Shown piece by piece: positions 54,686 through 64,000 of a DNA stretch of 64,000 nucleotides. Both the position numbers and the translations under genes were made by a program. The stretch comes from Bacillota bacterium (GTDB taxonomy: Bacteria; Bacillota; Sulfobacillia; Sulfobacillales; Sulfobacillaceae), in NCBI GenBank assembly GCA_026627065.1, contig JAPNUO010000002.1, forward strand, positions 1 through 64,000, given 5' to 3'. Each line of letters starts with the position of its first letter. Position 1 is the first letter of the stretch. A model generated the notes under the pieces. It ran no database searches. It was not told where the DNA came from and worked only from the letters and a program-made list of their open reading frames with translations.

Positions 54686-54984
54686 GGCGTGAAGACGCAC
54701 GGGACCTGCGCCGACTATTCGACGGTTTGGCAGTTGCCGAGGATGCGCGCGAACGATGCCGTTGCCATTATCTCGTCGGTTCCGGCTATACCTGGTCGGC
54801 TCTCCATCCGCGGTGCGCTTCCGCCTTCCGAATCCCCGCGGAGCGCCGGCAGTGGTGTTGCCGGCCCGCCCTAACCGGGCAGTCGGAAGGCATGCCGTCC
54901 GGCAGCCGTGACTGGGGAGATAGCACGGAGCTGCGGCCGAACTTCCGGCAACCCCCGGCGGGATATTATGATGCAGCGAGCCGC

Positions 54985-55128
54985 CCAGCCGCCGGCCTCG
55001 CGGATCGCATCGTGTCGCCGAACGTCCTGCGACATTGCTCCACCACCCATGCCTTAGAAGCAGGCGCTAACCTCGTCGCGGTGCAGGAGCAGTGTGGTCA
55101 CGCCCTGCTCGGCACCACTCGGGGGTAG
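54985..55128 (+). pseudogene. Tyrosine recombinase C-terminal fragment
   Basis: Reads RIVSPNVLRHCSTTHALEAG (arginine box) and NLVAVQEQCGHALLGTT (histidine box), then stops before the tyrosine. The rest of the gene is absent upstream, where 54690-54985 has only decayed frames. It is a broken phage or transposon integrase. Confidence 0.7.
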
Positions 55129-55184
55129 GTCACATTGGCACCGGGCCCCGGAGCGGGCGCTACATTCCGACTCCGCGACCTCTC

Positions 55185-55401
55185 TCATGCGTCGATTTCG
55201 ATGATGAGCCCTTCCGAGTGTGACTCAGGCAGCGGAAGACCCGATTGGCGCAACTCGTAGATATGTAAGGCGAGGGCCTCGCGAAACCGCTCGACAGTCT
55301 GCTGCACCGTATCGCCGGTCGCAACGCATCCCAGCCCGTCGGGAGAATACGCCGAAAAAAGTCGCTCCCGCCGGTTCTACGATGACCGCGAACCTATACA
55401 T
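55185..55401 (-). pseudogene. HicB-type antitoxin, frameshifted
   Basis: ATG 55401 after GAGGAGG starts MYRFAVIVEPAGATFFGVFS. Loss of about one base in a C-run then shifts the frame. Read in the next frame, the gene goes on with PDGLGCVATGDTVQQTVERF, ALHIYELRQSGLPLPES and ends IIEIDA at TGA 55185. This is a HicB domain (partial RNase-H-like fold). No hicA-like gene is beside it. Confidence 0.72.
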
Positions 55402-56150
55402 AGGTATCCTCCTCATCGCCATCCCGCTTGTCGCTGAATACTATGCCATGTACCTGCCGCGATGTCATCATTGTCGGATCCAGACACCGTCACGACTCCT
55501 GGTTTATTAAGGATGCTTGAACTGACGATAACTGCCTCTGCCTGCCGTACCAGTTCCCAGTCATCGCGCGTGATGTCCTCCGTCCCCAGGTCCAACACCG
55601 CGCCGTTCCGCGTGCCCACGTGATGTTGGCGGACAGGGAGGCGCTCGTGGCTATCACCAATGGGAAGTGGTCGGGCGCCATGTGAAGCACGGAGCCTGGG
55701 CTTGATCCGGGGCATGCGGCGACGCGACTGGACAACCGGCAAGTGCCCCGATTCAAAGGCATCGAAGAGGCGTTGGGTGGCCGCTTCCACGCGATCCCAC
55801 GTAAAGGTATCGACCGAGGAAGCACCGCTCTGCTATCCGGACCACTGGTCGCCGACTCCGCCGCGCTCGGAGAGCTGAGATTCTGGCGGCTGCCGAAGAT
55901 GCTCGTTATGAGGCTGAGGGGGACGCGCCCACGGTTGAAGAGATTCTCGCCGCGGTGAGTGCCACGCGCCCGCTGTGCGTTGTCATGCCGGAGCAGATCG
56001 CGGCTGTTCGCCAGTGGGGAGCTATTCACGCTCGTTCTGCTTCCGCGGCTGCAGCGGCAATTGACTCTTCCATTCGTTTGCACGGTTGACGCCCTAGGCC
56101 ATTCCGGCTAATTTCCGGAACCCACCCCGAATCGCCCCAGCCTTCGTGTT
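55402..56150. other. Decayed region, nothing assignable
   Basis: Several overlapping open frames of 60-125 codons occur on both strands. One on plus reads ARYEAEGDAPTVEEILAAV, ending at 56090, and looks protein-like; it could be the end of a lost antitoxin-type gene. I found no start or family for it. Confidence 0.4.
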
Positions 56151-56179
56151 ATCAGAGATTGTGGCGGATTTCGCGGGGG

Positions 56180-56880
56180 CGTTAGTTGGATTCATGTCAA
56201 TAAATTTGATAACGAAAGTTCAGGGATCGCCTCCTTCTGACATCGTCGGTCGGCTGGGGTCTGGGGACGTTCGCCCGCGGCCGGGGAGCGGTAGCCTAAA
56301 GCACTGCGGACGCGCTGGCGATTGTGGGTATGATGGGAATCAAGCCCCAGGGTGTAGCGCAGGAATCGGCGGGGCTACCGTCGAATGGTGCCGGTATCTC
56401 GCGGGTGGATTCGTGCGATGTTGCGGGGTGGAACGTCTCGGTTTTCTCCAGGGGCTGGCCTTGCTGGGCCAGGCTCGGCGATTGTGTGCGGGAATTCCGC
56501 CCGGCGCACCGCCCCCATGAGCCGGCTGCGACCGGAGACGCGGATTCGGGAATGCTGACAAGCACGGAATGATGGGATATCGCTCCCCCTCAGCGTTTTT
56601 GGCAGGGAGGTTCTCCATAAGCCGACCGCGTGCGCCACGCGGCCTGACTGCGGAGAGGGTGCGGATCCCTGGCGATTGCCGTCCGGCAACCGTTTTCTAA
56701 GATATTGCCTTTTGGCCTGATCACACAGTGTGATCTCAGTTATCCACATCCTTGACATAGACCGTCTTCCTTTATGGTTCAGGTCTCTGAAACTCAGGCA
56801 CGGTCTTTGTTCTGACGGCCGCGGCGGCGGGCGTTGGACACTGCGTTGACGACATCGCAGTAGCACAGATCAAAGTATGA
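56180..56880 (-). pseudogene. IS3-family transposase OrfB remnant
   Basis: The minus strand near 56255-56340 encodes HNRQRVRSALGYRSPAAGER, the typical C-terminal end of IS3-type OrfB integrases (Y/H-N-x-x-R-x-H-S-A-L-G-Y-x-S-P). Upstream (56350-56880), pieces such as GRRSMSRM and NLPAKN lie in other frames. It is fully decayed. Confidence 0.5.
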
Positions 56881-57286
56881 AATAGTCTGTCTTCACCACT
56901 ACCGTTCACAACAGGAAACGCCATCGTACGTAGGCCGATACTTTATTACGATGTGTAGTTATTATGGTTATCACTAGCTGCATCAATCTTGAGGTTAAAC
57001 GGCATCCTCAGTCGGGCATTCGCCTCTTCTACCATCGGCTCCGGAATAGTCGGCAGGCAACCGCGTCTATTGGAGATTTGGGTAAGATCTGACAGACATC
57101 TCTCCAAACTGGGCCTCTCATTTGGCGAAGGCCAACAAGCGATTCATAGTGAGGGCAAAGTCCTTCAGATAACAAACTTAAGTTAAGATTTATCGATGTA
57201 TCCAATTCTTATTTAGAAATTGCGGGTATTCGGATTTTCGTGTTGATCTACGATCCGAAAGCAGTCCTTCCAAGTTATTCCGACGT
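56881..57286. other. Gene-free, AT-richer stretch
   Basis: No gene or repeat that I can support. It lies between two transposase relics. Confidence 0.45.
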
Positions 57287-58535
57287 GTGGATCGATAGCG
57301 GTTTAAGACAACAGCGTGAGCAGTTGAGTCAAGTCCGATCCGAGGAGTCGTCCTGCGACCACTGGGGGATCCAGTTTCGGTACACCGTTGATCCGGTGTT
57401 GCCGCATCACATCCGAAAGCACGGGCGCAAACGGTTCGACGCCATAGCGTGGCGGGGCAGCTCATTGGATGCCGGCCGTATACAGCATTTTGGCCCGGAG
57501 TACGTCAAACGAATAGCCTCGCCCCATCCGCTGCATCTCACGGATAAGGTTGTTGGCCGATTCGGTATAGGCATTGGTCACTGGATGGTCGAAGTAGGCA
57601 AAAATCTCCCTTTGCCAATTGGCCATGGATATCATTAACGGGCCAAATGCTACGTGTAAGTCCCCGGGGAGAGCAGCTACCCACTGACGGTAGCGGTCTT
57701 CCGCCTCTTGGCGCTCAAGCGTATCGTAGACGGTGAAAACCGTCTCTTTTGTCCATGCCTCCAGTACTAACTGCTCCATGGCCGTGAGGTCTGTGGCGCG
57801 CTTCAGCAGAAGAAACCGATCATGCATCAACGTGCGTCGCTCTTTCGTAGACAAGGTATTACGCAGCTGTTTTCGGACACTGTCCAAGGCTTTATTGGCC
57901 ATCCGGAGGACATGGAATTTATCGACGACAATCGTTGCGTGGGGCAACGTGCGGGCCACGTAAGGACGCCACATGTCCATGGTCACCCACTGGACGCGGC
58001 GCGCCTCAGGAAGGTGTTGGAGATACGCAAACACCCTTTCATAAGTGCGATTCGGCAAAATTCCAACAAGGTTTGGGCTTGCACATTGGTCAGAACACAG
58101 CGCGGCTTCCCCAACACCACTTCATCGATACCCAGTACCGTCGCAGTGACAATATTGCGCTTCTGATCCCACGTCTCCACCGCCGTCCGAAAGACCGTAC
58201 GCACGGTCTTTTCGTCCAAGCCGACCTCTGTGGCCACCGCCGCGAATGGGCGCGACAGGACTTGGTCTGCGACATAGATTTTCAGGCGTTCCGTTACGCG
58301 GTGGTGATCATCCAGACCGGACGTGAGATCGACAAAGGTCCGGGGACACTGATGACCGTGATAGCGCTGGTGCTGAATGACGAGTCCTCCTCGCTTCCCG
58401 TGCATCGGCACATCTCAGAATGCTGGGGTCAAGATCCCACGTTTGGACAGAGGAGCACAGCCACAAGAAGGATAGTAAGCCATTTGCATTTCGCGCCGAA
58501 CGGTAAATCGATAGTCTTGTATTCCCTTGCGTCAA
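57287..58535 (-). pseudogene. ISL3-family transposase, second subfamily, frameshifted
   Basis: Three minus-strand frames must be joined. The first is a Cys-rich start near 58400-58535. The second is VTERLKIYVADQVLSRPF, VGLDEKTVRTVF and VLGIDEVVLGKPRCVLTN (first catalytic Asp) to about 58060. The third is QWVTMDMWRPYVARTLPHA, VVDKFHVLRMANKALDSVR (second Asp region) and HPVTNAYTESANNLIREMQ (Glu), ending at 57462. The last frame meets TGA at 57462-57464 and then continues about 50 more codons with plausible C-terminal sequence. No terminal repeats were found. Confidence 0.72.
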
Positions 58536-58629
58536 TCGCTCTACGGGGAAGGTTCCAGGGATTTATCATTCCTCAGCCCCCCTCTTGTCAGCTCGGCGAA
58601 TTGTTCCATCAATTCTGGACAGGAACGAA

Positions 58630-59085
58630 TTACCTTTTCGCCAGGATCCGCGACAATTGCGGATACCGAAGATGCAACACCACCGATCGCAGGCCCCATA
58701 CGATCGCGATTTCCAAGGCAATCTCCCAGGTGATGACCATAGTCTGATGCAACACGACGGCGATGACTCCATGTAGCGCAAAAATTACCAGCCAACTCAC
58801 AAGATATCGCCAATCCCCCTGCAGCACCCATTGCCCCGCCTTCTCGTAAAGGCGCGTAAAGTATCCTTGCATGATAGCAAAAGGGATCGACACGCCGACA
58901 GAAATCAGGGTGGTCCCAATTTGCTCGGGAGGTACGGGGTGGGGCAGGGTATGATAGGCCCAATACAAGCCCAGGAGGGGGAGAATATACAATCGTAAGC
59001 GCGTGGGCCGGCGGGGTGTCACTTGACGGATAATGACGACCACGAACAGTCCCAGACCCACGATGTCGTACAATAGATTAGGCAT
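58630..59085 (-). CDS. Four-helix membrane protein (CcdC/DUF1453-like?)
   Basis: 151 aa, about four to five hydrophobic helices (YDIVGLGLFVVVIIRQ, YLVSWLVIFALHGVIAVVL, EIALEIAIVWGLRSVVLHLR). AAAGGAG lies before ATG 59085, and the gene overlaps the half-MFS gene by 8 nt. The pattern is like CcdC-type proteins, but I am not certain. It is probably controlled by the TetR gene upstream. Confidence 0.65.
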   Translation of the reverse strand: MPNLLYDIVGLGLFVVVIIRQVTPRRPTRLRLYILPLLGLYWAYHTLPHPVPPEQIGTTLISVGVSIPFAIMQGYFTRLYEKAGQWVLQGDWRYLVSWLVIFALHGVIAVVLHQTMVITWEIALEIAIVWGLRSVVLHLRYPQLSRILAKR

Positions 59086-59659
59086 AACCCTTAATCTCCT
59101 TTTGGGGCGCTCGGATGGCCACGGCGAGCAGGAAGCCGACCATGCTGATGCCCGCGATGACCCCAATCACGTCGTGAAATCCCAGTGTCTCCGCATTCTG
59201 AACGAAATGGACCACGACTGCCGAGGCGTGCGCAGAGTGGTTCACGGCGGTCCGCACTTGAGCGGACGAGAGGTGGTGTTGACTGGCCACCGCTTGCACT
59301 TGAGCCTGTTCGCGCACGGTAAACAGGCTGACCAAGAGACCAATCCCCACGGTCCCTCCCACCCGTTCGACGATGTTAAACACGGTGGTCCCATCGGGAA
59401 TACGGTCCTCGGGCAGCAATCCCATCAGCCCATTTAACAGCGGTTGAATGACCAAGCCGATGGCAAAGCCTCGTCCAATAATGAGCAAGGCCATGATCCA
59501 TGCGGGCGATGTCACGGTTACGGCATAAAGAGCAAGCGTGCTCGCAGTAAGGAGGGCCATCCCGAGGAGCACCGTCGCGCGGGTCCCCCATCGATGGGGC
59601 AATCGGTTTCCGATGACAGCGCCGACGCCGGTCACCAGTCCTTGCGGCAACAACGTCAA
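59078..59659 (-). CDS. C-terminal half of a DHA2-type MFS exporter
   Basis: 193 aa beginning LLPQGLVTGVGAVIGNRLPH, which aligns with the middle (TM8-9 loop) of EmrB/QacA proteins. It contains the last six helices (MALLIIGRGFAIGLVIQPLL; VFNIVERVGGTVGIGLLVSL). The N-terminal eight helices are missing. Yet a TTG start with GGAG 10 nt upstream exists, and the gene is overlapped by the next one, so it may still be made. It is more likely a deletion product than a functional half-transporter. Confidence 0.6.
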   Translation of the reverse strand: MTLLPQGLVTGVGAVIGNRLPHRWGTRATVLLGMALLTASTLALYAVTVTSPAWIMALLIIGRGFAIGLVIQPLLNGLMGLLPEDRIPDGTTVFNIVERVGGTVGIGLLVSLFTVREQAQVQAVASQHHLSSAQVRTAVNHSAHASAVVVHFVQNAETLGFHDVIGVIAGISMVGFLLAVAIRAPQKEIKGYA

Positions 59660-59686
59660 TCCCGCTATGCTCCTTTCGATAACATT

Positions 59687-59698
59687 GACTAATTAGTC
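59687..59698. promoter_or_regulatory. TetR operator palindrome
   Basis: GACTAATTAGTC, a perfect 12-bp palindrome, lies between TTGACC and TATCGA (17 nt apart on the minus strand), that is, inside the promoter spacer of the half-MFS gene. Binding there by the adjacent TetR would block transcription. Confidence 0.65.
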
Positions 59699-59723
59699 GG
59701 TCAATATCAAAGCAAAAATAGCG

Positions 59724-60332
59724 TCACGTGGCCGATGACCCATGCCGCCCGGTAAAGAGGCCGATGAGCGCTTCGGTGATCGGCGGCACGGCGCCCCCAA
59801 TGGCATGGGCGACCGCCAATCCCTGGATGCAAAATCCCAGAAGCAAAGCCAATTGCTCGCGATTGCCGGCAATGATTTCGTCCGTCTGTTGGCCTTCTCG
59901 AATAAATGCCCGGATCAAGTCCTGGACCCGGTGGGCAAACCGAATAGCCTGGTCATGGGCTTCGCTGGGCACGGCATCACTCACCAAGGCTTGCATAACG
60001 ACCATAAACATGTCGGGCTGCTCGGCAAGCCCTTCCACAATTTGCGTCACGAGCCACCGCAGCCGTTCCGCAGCGGTGCCCGGGCGATTCATGGCATCCT
60101 CGAAAAGCTGGACAGTACCGCGACTGGCGCGATCGACGAGCGTGGTATATAGCTCCGCTTTACTCCCAAAATAGTGATAGAGAAGGCCTTTACTCATAGA
60201 GACCGCCTGCGCAATGTCCTCAATGCGGGTGCCGACATATCCGTTATGAGCAAACAACCGTGCTGCAACCGACCGAATCTGCGCCTGGCGCTGTTCGCGA
60301 ATTGCTTGGTTGGCCCACTCTGTACGGGGCAT
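59724..60332 (-). CDS. TetR/AcrR-family transcriptional regulator
   Basis: 202 aa. The N-terminal HTH is standard: RSVAARLFAHNGYVGTRIED, AQAVSMSKGLLYHYFGSKAE. The ligand-binding C-terminal domain is helical. GGTGAGG lies before the ATG at 60332. It most likely represses the membrane-protein genes downstream via the palindrome at 59687-59698. Confidence 0.92.
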   Translation of the reverse strand: MPRTEWANQAIREQRQAQIRSVAARLFAHNGYVGTRIEDIAQAVSMSKGLLYHYFGSKAELYTTLVDRASRGTVQLFEDAMNRPGTAAERLRWLVTQIVEGLAEQPDMFMVVMQALVSDAVPSEAHDQAIRFAHRVQDLIRAFIREGQQTDEIIAGNREQLALLLGFCIQGLAVAHAIGGAVPPITEALIGLFTGRHGSSAT

Positions 60333-60567
60333 CCAGCCTCACCTCTGTATACTGAACACGTGGTCAATCATAAATTGAATGCGTTCAGAGGTCAAGATGG
60401 GATCTAAAACGACAGGCAGCCGACCGATACCGCTACAGCGGTGCGTTCTTCTCCAACGCTATTGGAGATGCCGTAACTTATCCATACCGTGGTCACTCCA
60501 CACGGAAATCCGTAGAACAATCTGTAGGTGCTTGCCACGTCCCACACAATAATCCTTATATCCGAAA

Positions 60568-61928
60568 GGCTCTATGATAAAACCTGTGGGATCCTGAGAC
60601 GCGAGGACTGACGGAGGACCCAGGTGACGTGGCGTCGCATCGCGGAGAAGCGAGGGTCGCCCCGCAGAACAGTGGTCACCGACCGGAGGAAAAGGCAGGA
60701 AGCACCGCCAATGAAGTGATGTGACGACAAAAACTTCAAGGAGTGCTTCCATGGATCGGTGTATCACAACCCTGTTGAGTTTGGAGGGCTGGGACGTGAT
60801 CGGGGTGGCAGAGACCACGCGAGGCTGGCGGGTCACCGTGGACGCGCCGCGTCCGGCGCAGTGTCGGTACTGCAGGACGACCCGGCTGCCCCGGCAGGGG
60901 ACCTGGCCCGCGCGGTGCCCCATCTCTGGATCGGGGTGCAGCCGCTGACGCTGACCTGGGTGCCGCGCCGCTGGCGTTGTGTGGCGTGCCGGCGGACGGT
61001 CTGCCCCTGGCTTGGTTGCGGCCGTGGCAACGCTGGACCCCGGCCACCCAAGAGGCCGCCTTGATCTTGGCTTTTAAGCGTCACCGACAGTCGCCTGCGG
61101 CGCCTCGGGGATCGCGTGGTCCCGACAGCCGACTCCACGGGGTGGGATCAACCCGGCGATCTCGTGCTCAGTCTCGACGAACATAGCTTTCGGGGGTTGG
61201 ATTTGCTCATCACCGTGGCCCTGCAGGCCCCGGACCGGCGATTGCTGGCCCTGTTGCCGGACGATCGCCTCCGTTCCTTGGACGCATGGTTTGCCGCCCT
61301 TCCCGAGGCCGTGCGGACGCGGATTCGCGCCGTGACCGTCGACCTCAAACGCGCTGACGCCCGCGTCGTGCGCCGCTGGCGCCCCAATGCCCAGGTGCTG
61401 GCGGACCCGTTTCACCTCATTCAGGACGCCCATCGCCGCCTCGACGACATCCGGCGCCTCGAGCAGGCGGAAGCCCGGACGGCCATTCCGCGGTGGCCCC
61501 TGGTCAAGGGGTCCGAACACGTGACCTCACACCAACAGGCGCAGCTCGCCGAGATTGAACATCGCTGGCCTGCTTTGGGCCAGCGGTCTCACCTCAAAGA
61601 AGACTGACGGGCGTTGTTCCGCACCCAGACGCCCGCTGAGGCCCGGCAGGCTTGGGAGCGCTGGCTCCTCAATGCCGAGGCCTGCGACCACGCCGAGGGC
61701 GCCGTCTGGGCGCGCACGATCCGGCGGTGGCGTCGCGAAATCTTGAAATCTTGGGCCATGGGACACAGCCCCAGCGCTGGACCCACGGCCTCATTGAAGG
61801 CTATCACACCAAAATCAGGCCACGCAAACGGCTCAGCTATGGATTCCGTAATCGGGACCGTTATCGACGCCAGAGGTTTTTGGGCTTCCTGCCCCTGACG
61901 GCGATCCCACAATTATTGACGTAGAGCC
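60568..61928 (+). mobile_element. ISL3-family insertion sequence, 1361 bp, transposase broken
   Basis: The left terminal repeat 60568-60592 (ggctctatgataaaacctg...) is matched by an imperfect inverted right repeat, 61904-61928. The right repeat overlaps the transposase stop codon. The transposase runs from ATG 60750 (zinc part CRYCRTTRLPRQG), through SLDEHSFRGLDLLITVALQ, VTVDLKRADARVV and ADPFHLIQDAHRRLDD, to IEGYHTKIRPRKRLSYGFRN. It is broken by at least two frameshifts (near 60930 and 61100), a TGA at 61605 and another shift near 61750. The flanks atccgaaa (left) and acccgaaa (right, shifted by one base) resemble a worn 8-bp target duplication. Parts of a second copy lie at 3089-3255 and 5170-5576. 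Confidence 0.85.
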
Positions 61929-62051
61929 TACCCGAAATTGCCAGCCTCCTATAGAACAGATAAAATTAAAAATTAATTGTTGAAACGTTTCTCACGAAGC
62001 TACCACGGAAATAATCGCTTAAACGAAAAGTAACTTGGCGGCGATTCTTAT

Positions 62052-62204
62052 ATGCGCTGGTTACACCTATTAATCGCTTCGGTCGGTGCGGCGTTAGTAG
62101 CTTTTCTTTTTACGGCATTGCCTGTGGCAGCGGCAGGAGCGGTTACTACCGCACTGGAGGCGCGGTTCGGACATTCTGACGAGGCGTTTTACTATCAAAC
62201 TTGA
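62052..62204 (+). CDS. Possible small membrane peptide
   Basis: 50 codons from ATG 62052: one hydrophobic stretch (LIASVGAALVAFLFTALPVA) and a polar tail. The upstream GGCGG is a weak ribosome site. I recognise no family; it may be chance. Confidence 0.3.
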   Translation: MRWLHLLIASVGAALVAFLFTALPVAAAGAVTTALEARFGHSDEAFYYQT

Positions 62205-62333
62205 GCTTCACCGCACCCCAGACAGTCCAAGAGACGCCGTGTCACGTGTCGCACAGCGTCTCCTAGTGTCGTTCCGTCATTTCTGCGGCCCAAATTGCGG
62301 CCCGCGGCCTCTGGCAAGCAGTAAATTGACCAA

Positions 62334-62358
62334 CAAAAAACCCGCAATCGCTTGCGGG
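62334..62358 (-). terminator. Terminator after tRNA-Arg(ACG)
   Basis: Minus strand: CCCGCAA-gcga-TTGCGGG followed by seven T. Confidence 0.88.
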
Positions 62359-62372
62359 ACTGGGGTTTTGGG

Positions 62373-62448
<76 letters not shown>

Positions 62449-62518
62449 GACTGCGTCATTATAACATCTTGTCCGAGCACTTCGCAAATGCAATTGTCGG
62501 AAGCTCACGGAATTCAGA

Positions 62519-62610
62519 TGGCGGAGGGAGTGGGATTCGAACCCACGCTAGGCTATTCGCCTACTAACGGTTTAGCAAACCGCCCTCTTCGACCTCTTGA
62601 GTATCCCTCC
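62519..62610 (-). tRNA. tRNA-Ser (anticodon GCT)
   Basis: Class II tRNA, GGAGGGATACTCAAGAGG start, anticodon loop TTGCTAA (GCT, reads AGC/AGU), long variable arm, encoded CCA. Confidence 0.94.
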
Positions 62611-62765
62611 ACGCGTATTTCACATCCTACCACAGGTCCCAGAGCCTTCGCAAGGTGACAGTATGCCTGATTTGCCTGAGACCGCCATCCCTGGTATTTC
62701 CCGGGAAATCTTGGGAGTCGACCGGAAGGCGTTGATCTCTCGCGATGAGACCTCGGCTCTCCACC

Positions 62766-62852
62766 TGGCGGAGGGGACAGGACTCGAACCTGCAAGCCTT
62801 GTTAGGGCGGCGGTTTTCAAGACCGCTGCGTTACCAATTACGCTACCCCTCC
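62766..62852 (-). tRNA. tRNA-Ser (anticodon TGA)
   Basis: Class II tRNA, GGAGGGGTAGCGTAATTGG start, anticodon stem GCGGT/ACCGC with loop CTTGAAA (TGA, reads UCA), variable arm, encoded G-CCA. It lies 63 nt after serS on the same strand. Confidence 0.9.
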
Positions 62853-62915
62853 GCAACACTCTGCCCCTTATTTTATCTCCTCCCGCCAAAGAAGCCAAGA
62901 GAGAGTTTGGCTAGG

Positions 62916-64000
<1,085 letters not shown>

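Noticed and set aside
53578-55128. 516-codon plus-strand frame within the DHA2 exporter
   Set aside because: It overlaps the exporter in another frame and is a composition artefact. Only its last 45 codons have meaning, as an integrase relic.

Overview
The window looks like the chromosome of a spore-forming Bacillota (Firmicutes), most like the acidophilic Sulfobacillus lineage. The evidence is a bofA homologue, an rpoE delta subunit, the dnaX-ybaB-recR-bofA order, strong GGAGG ribosome sites, moderately high GC and a four-subunit quinol oxidase. The genus is inference, because no alignment could be run.

Read on the minus strand from 64000 to 1, the backbone is serS, two tRNA-Ser, tRNA-Arg, (accessory block), tRNA-Arg, tadA, two tRNA-Ser, SRP RNA, dnaX, ybaB, recR, a small gene, bofA and finally a 16S rRNA gene. 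This is the origin-proximal order known from Bacillus subtilis (serS, yaaJ, scr, dnaX, yaaK, recR, yaaL, bofA, rrnA), opened up by insertions.

Region by region: 1-3040 holds the 5' third of 16S rRNA, proline/arginine catabolic pruA, a thioesterase and tRNA-Glu/tRNA-Gln. 3040-6260 is a scrap heap in which two halves of one ISL3 element flank a MazF module, two decayed integrase copies and an IS3 fragment, followed by a phd/vapC pair whose toxin has a stop codon. 6500-24700 is mostly housekeeping: the envelope-stress set htpX-pspAB facing pspA-pspAA, pyrG, rpoE, a broken lactonase, a leader RNA with attenuator, beta-oxidation genes, an IscA-type protein, an rRNA methylase, an Nramp-like transporter, gltX and the dnaX cluster. 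24800-38200 has a histidine kinase, transporters, a geranylgeranyl-reductase-type flavoprotein, a candidate selenoprotein, the qoxABCD quinol oxidase operon, and a secreted transglutaminase. 38300-48600 is a cell-surface/export neighbourhood (beta-helix protein, FAD oxidase, sulfotransferase, glycosyltransferase, GLUG-repeat protein). 48700-62200 is a young accessory region: an unusual methyltransferase/specificity fusion with an unknown partner, PadR- and TetR-controlled exporters, a broken hicB, and several decayed IS3, ISL3 and integrase copies.

The most notable observation is at 29734-30495. A degenerate RluA-like domain runs in frame into a glutaredoxin domain, and the codon for the first cysteine of the CxxC site is UGA (30292-30294). 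A perfect 8-bp hairpin with a loop starting in G lies 24 nt downstream, where a bacterial SECIS element is expected. Either this is a selenocysteine glutaredoxin fusion or a nonsense mutation has hit exactly the catalytic codon. Other in-frame stops in this window (vapC, the lactonase, the ISL3 transposases) look like decay, so the alternative must be tested.
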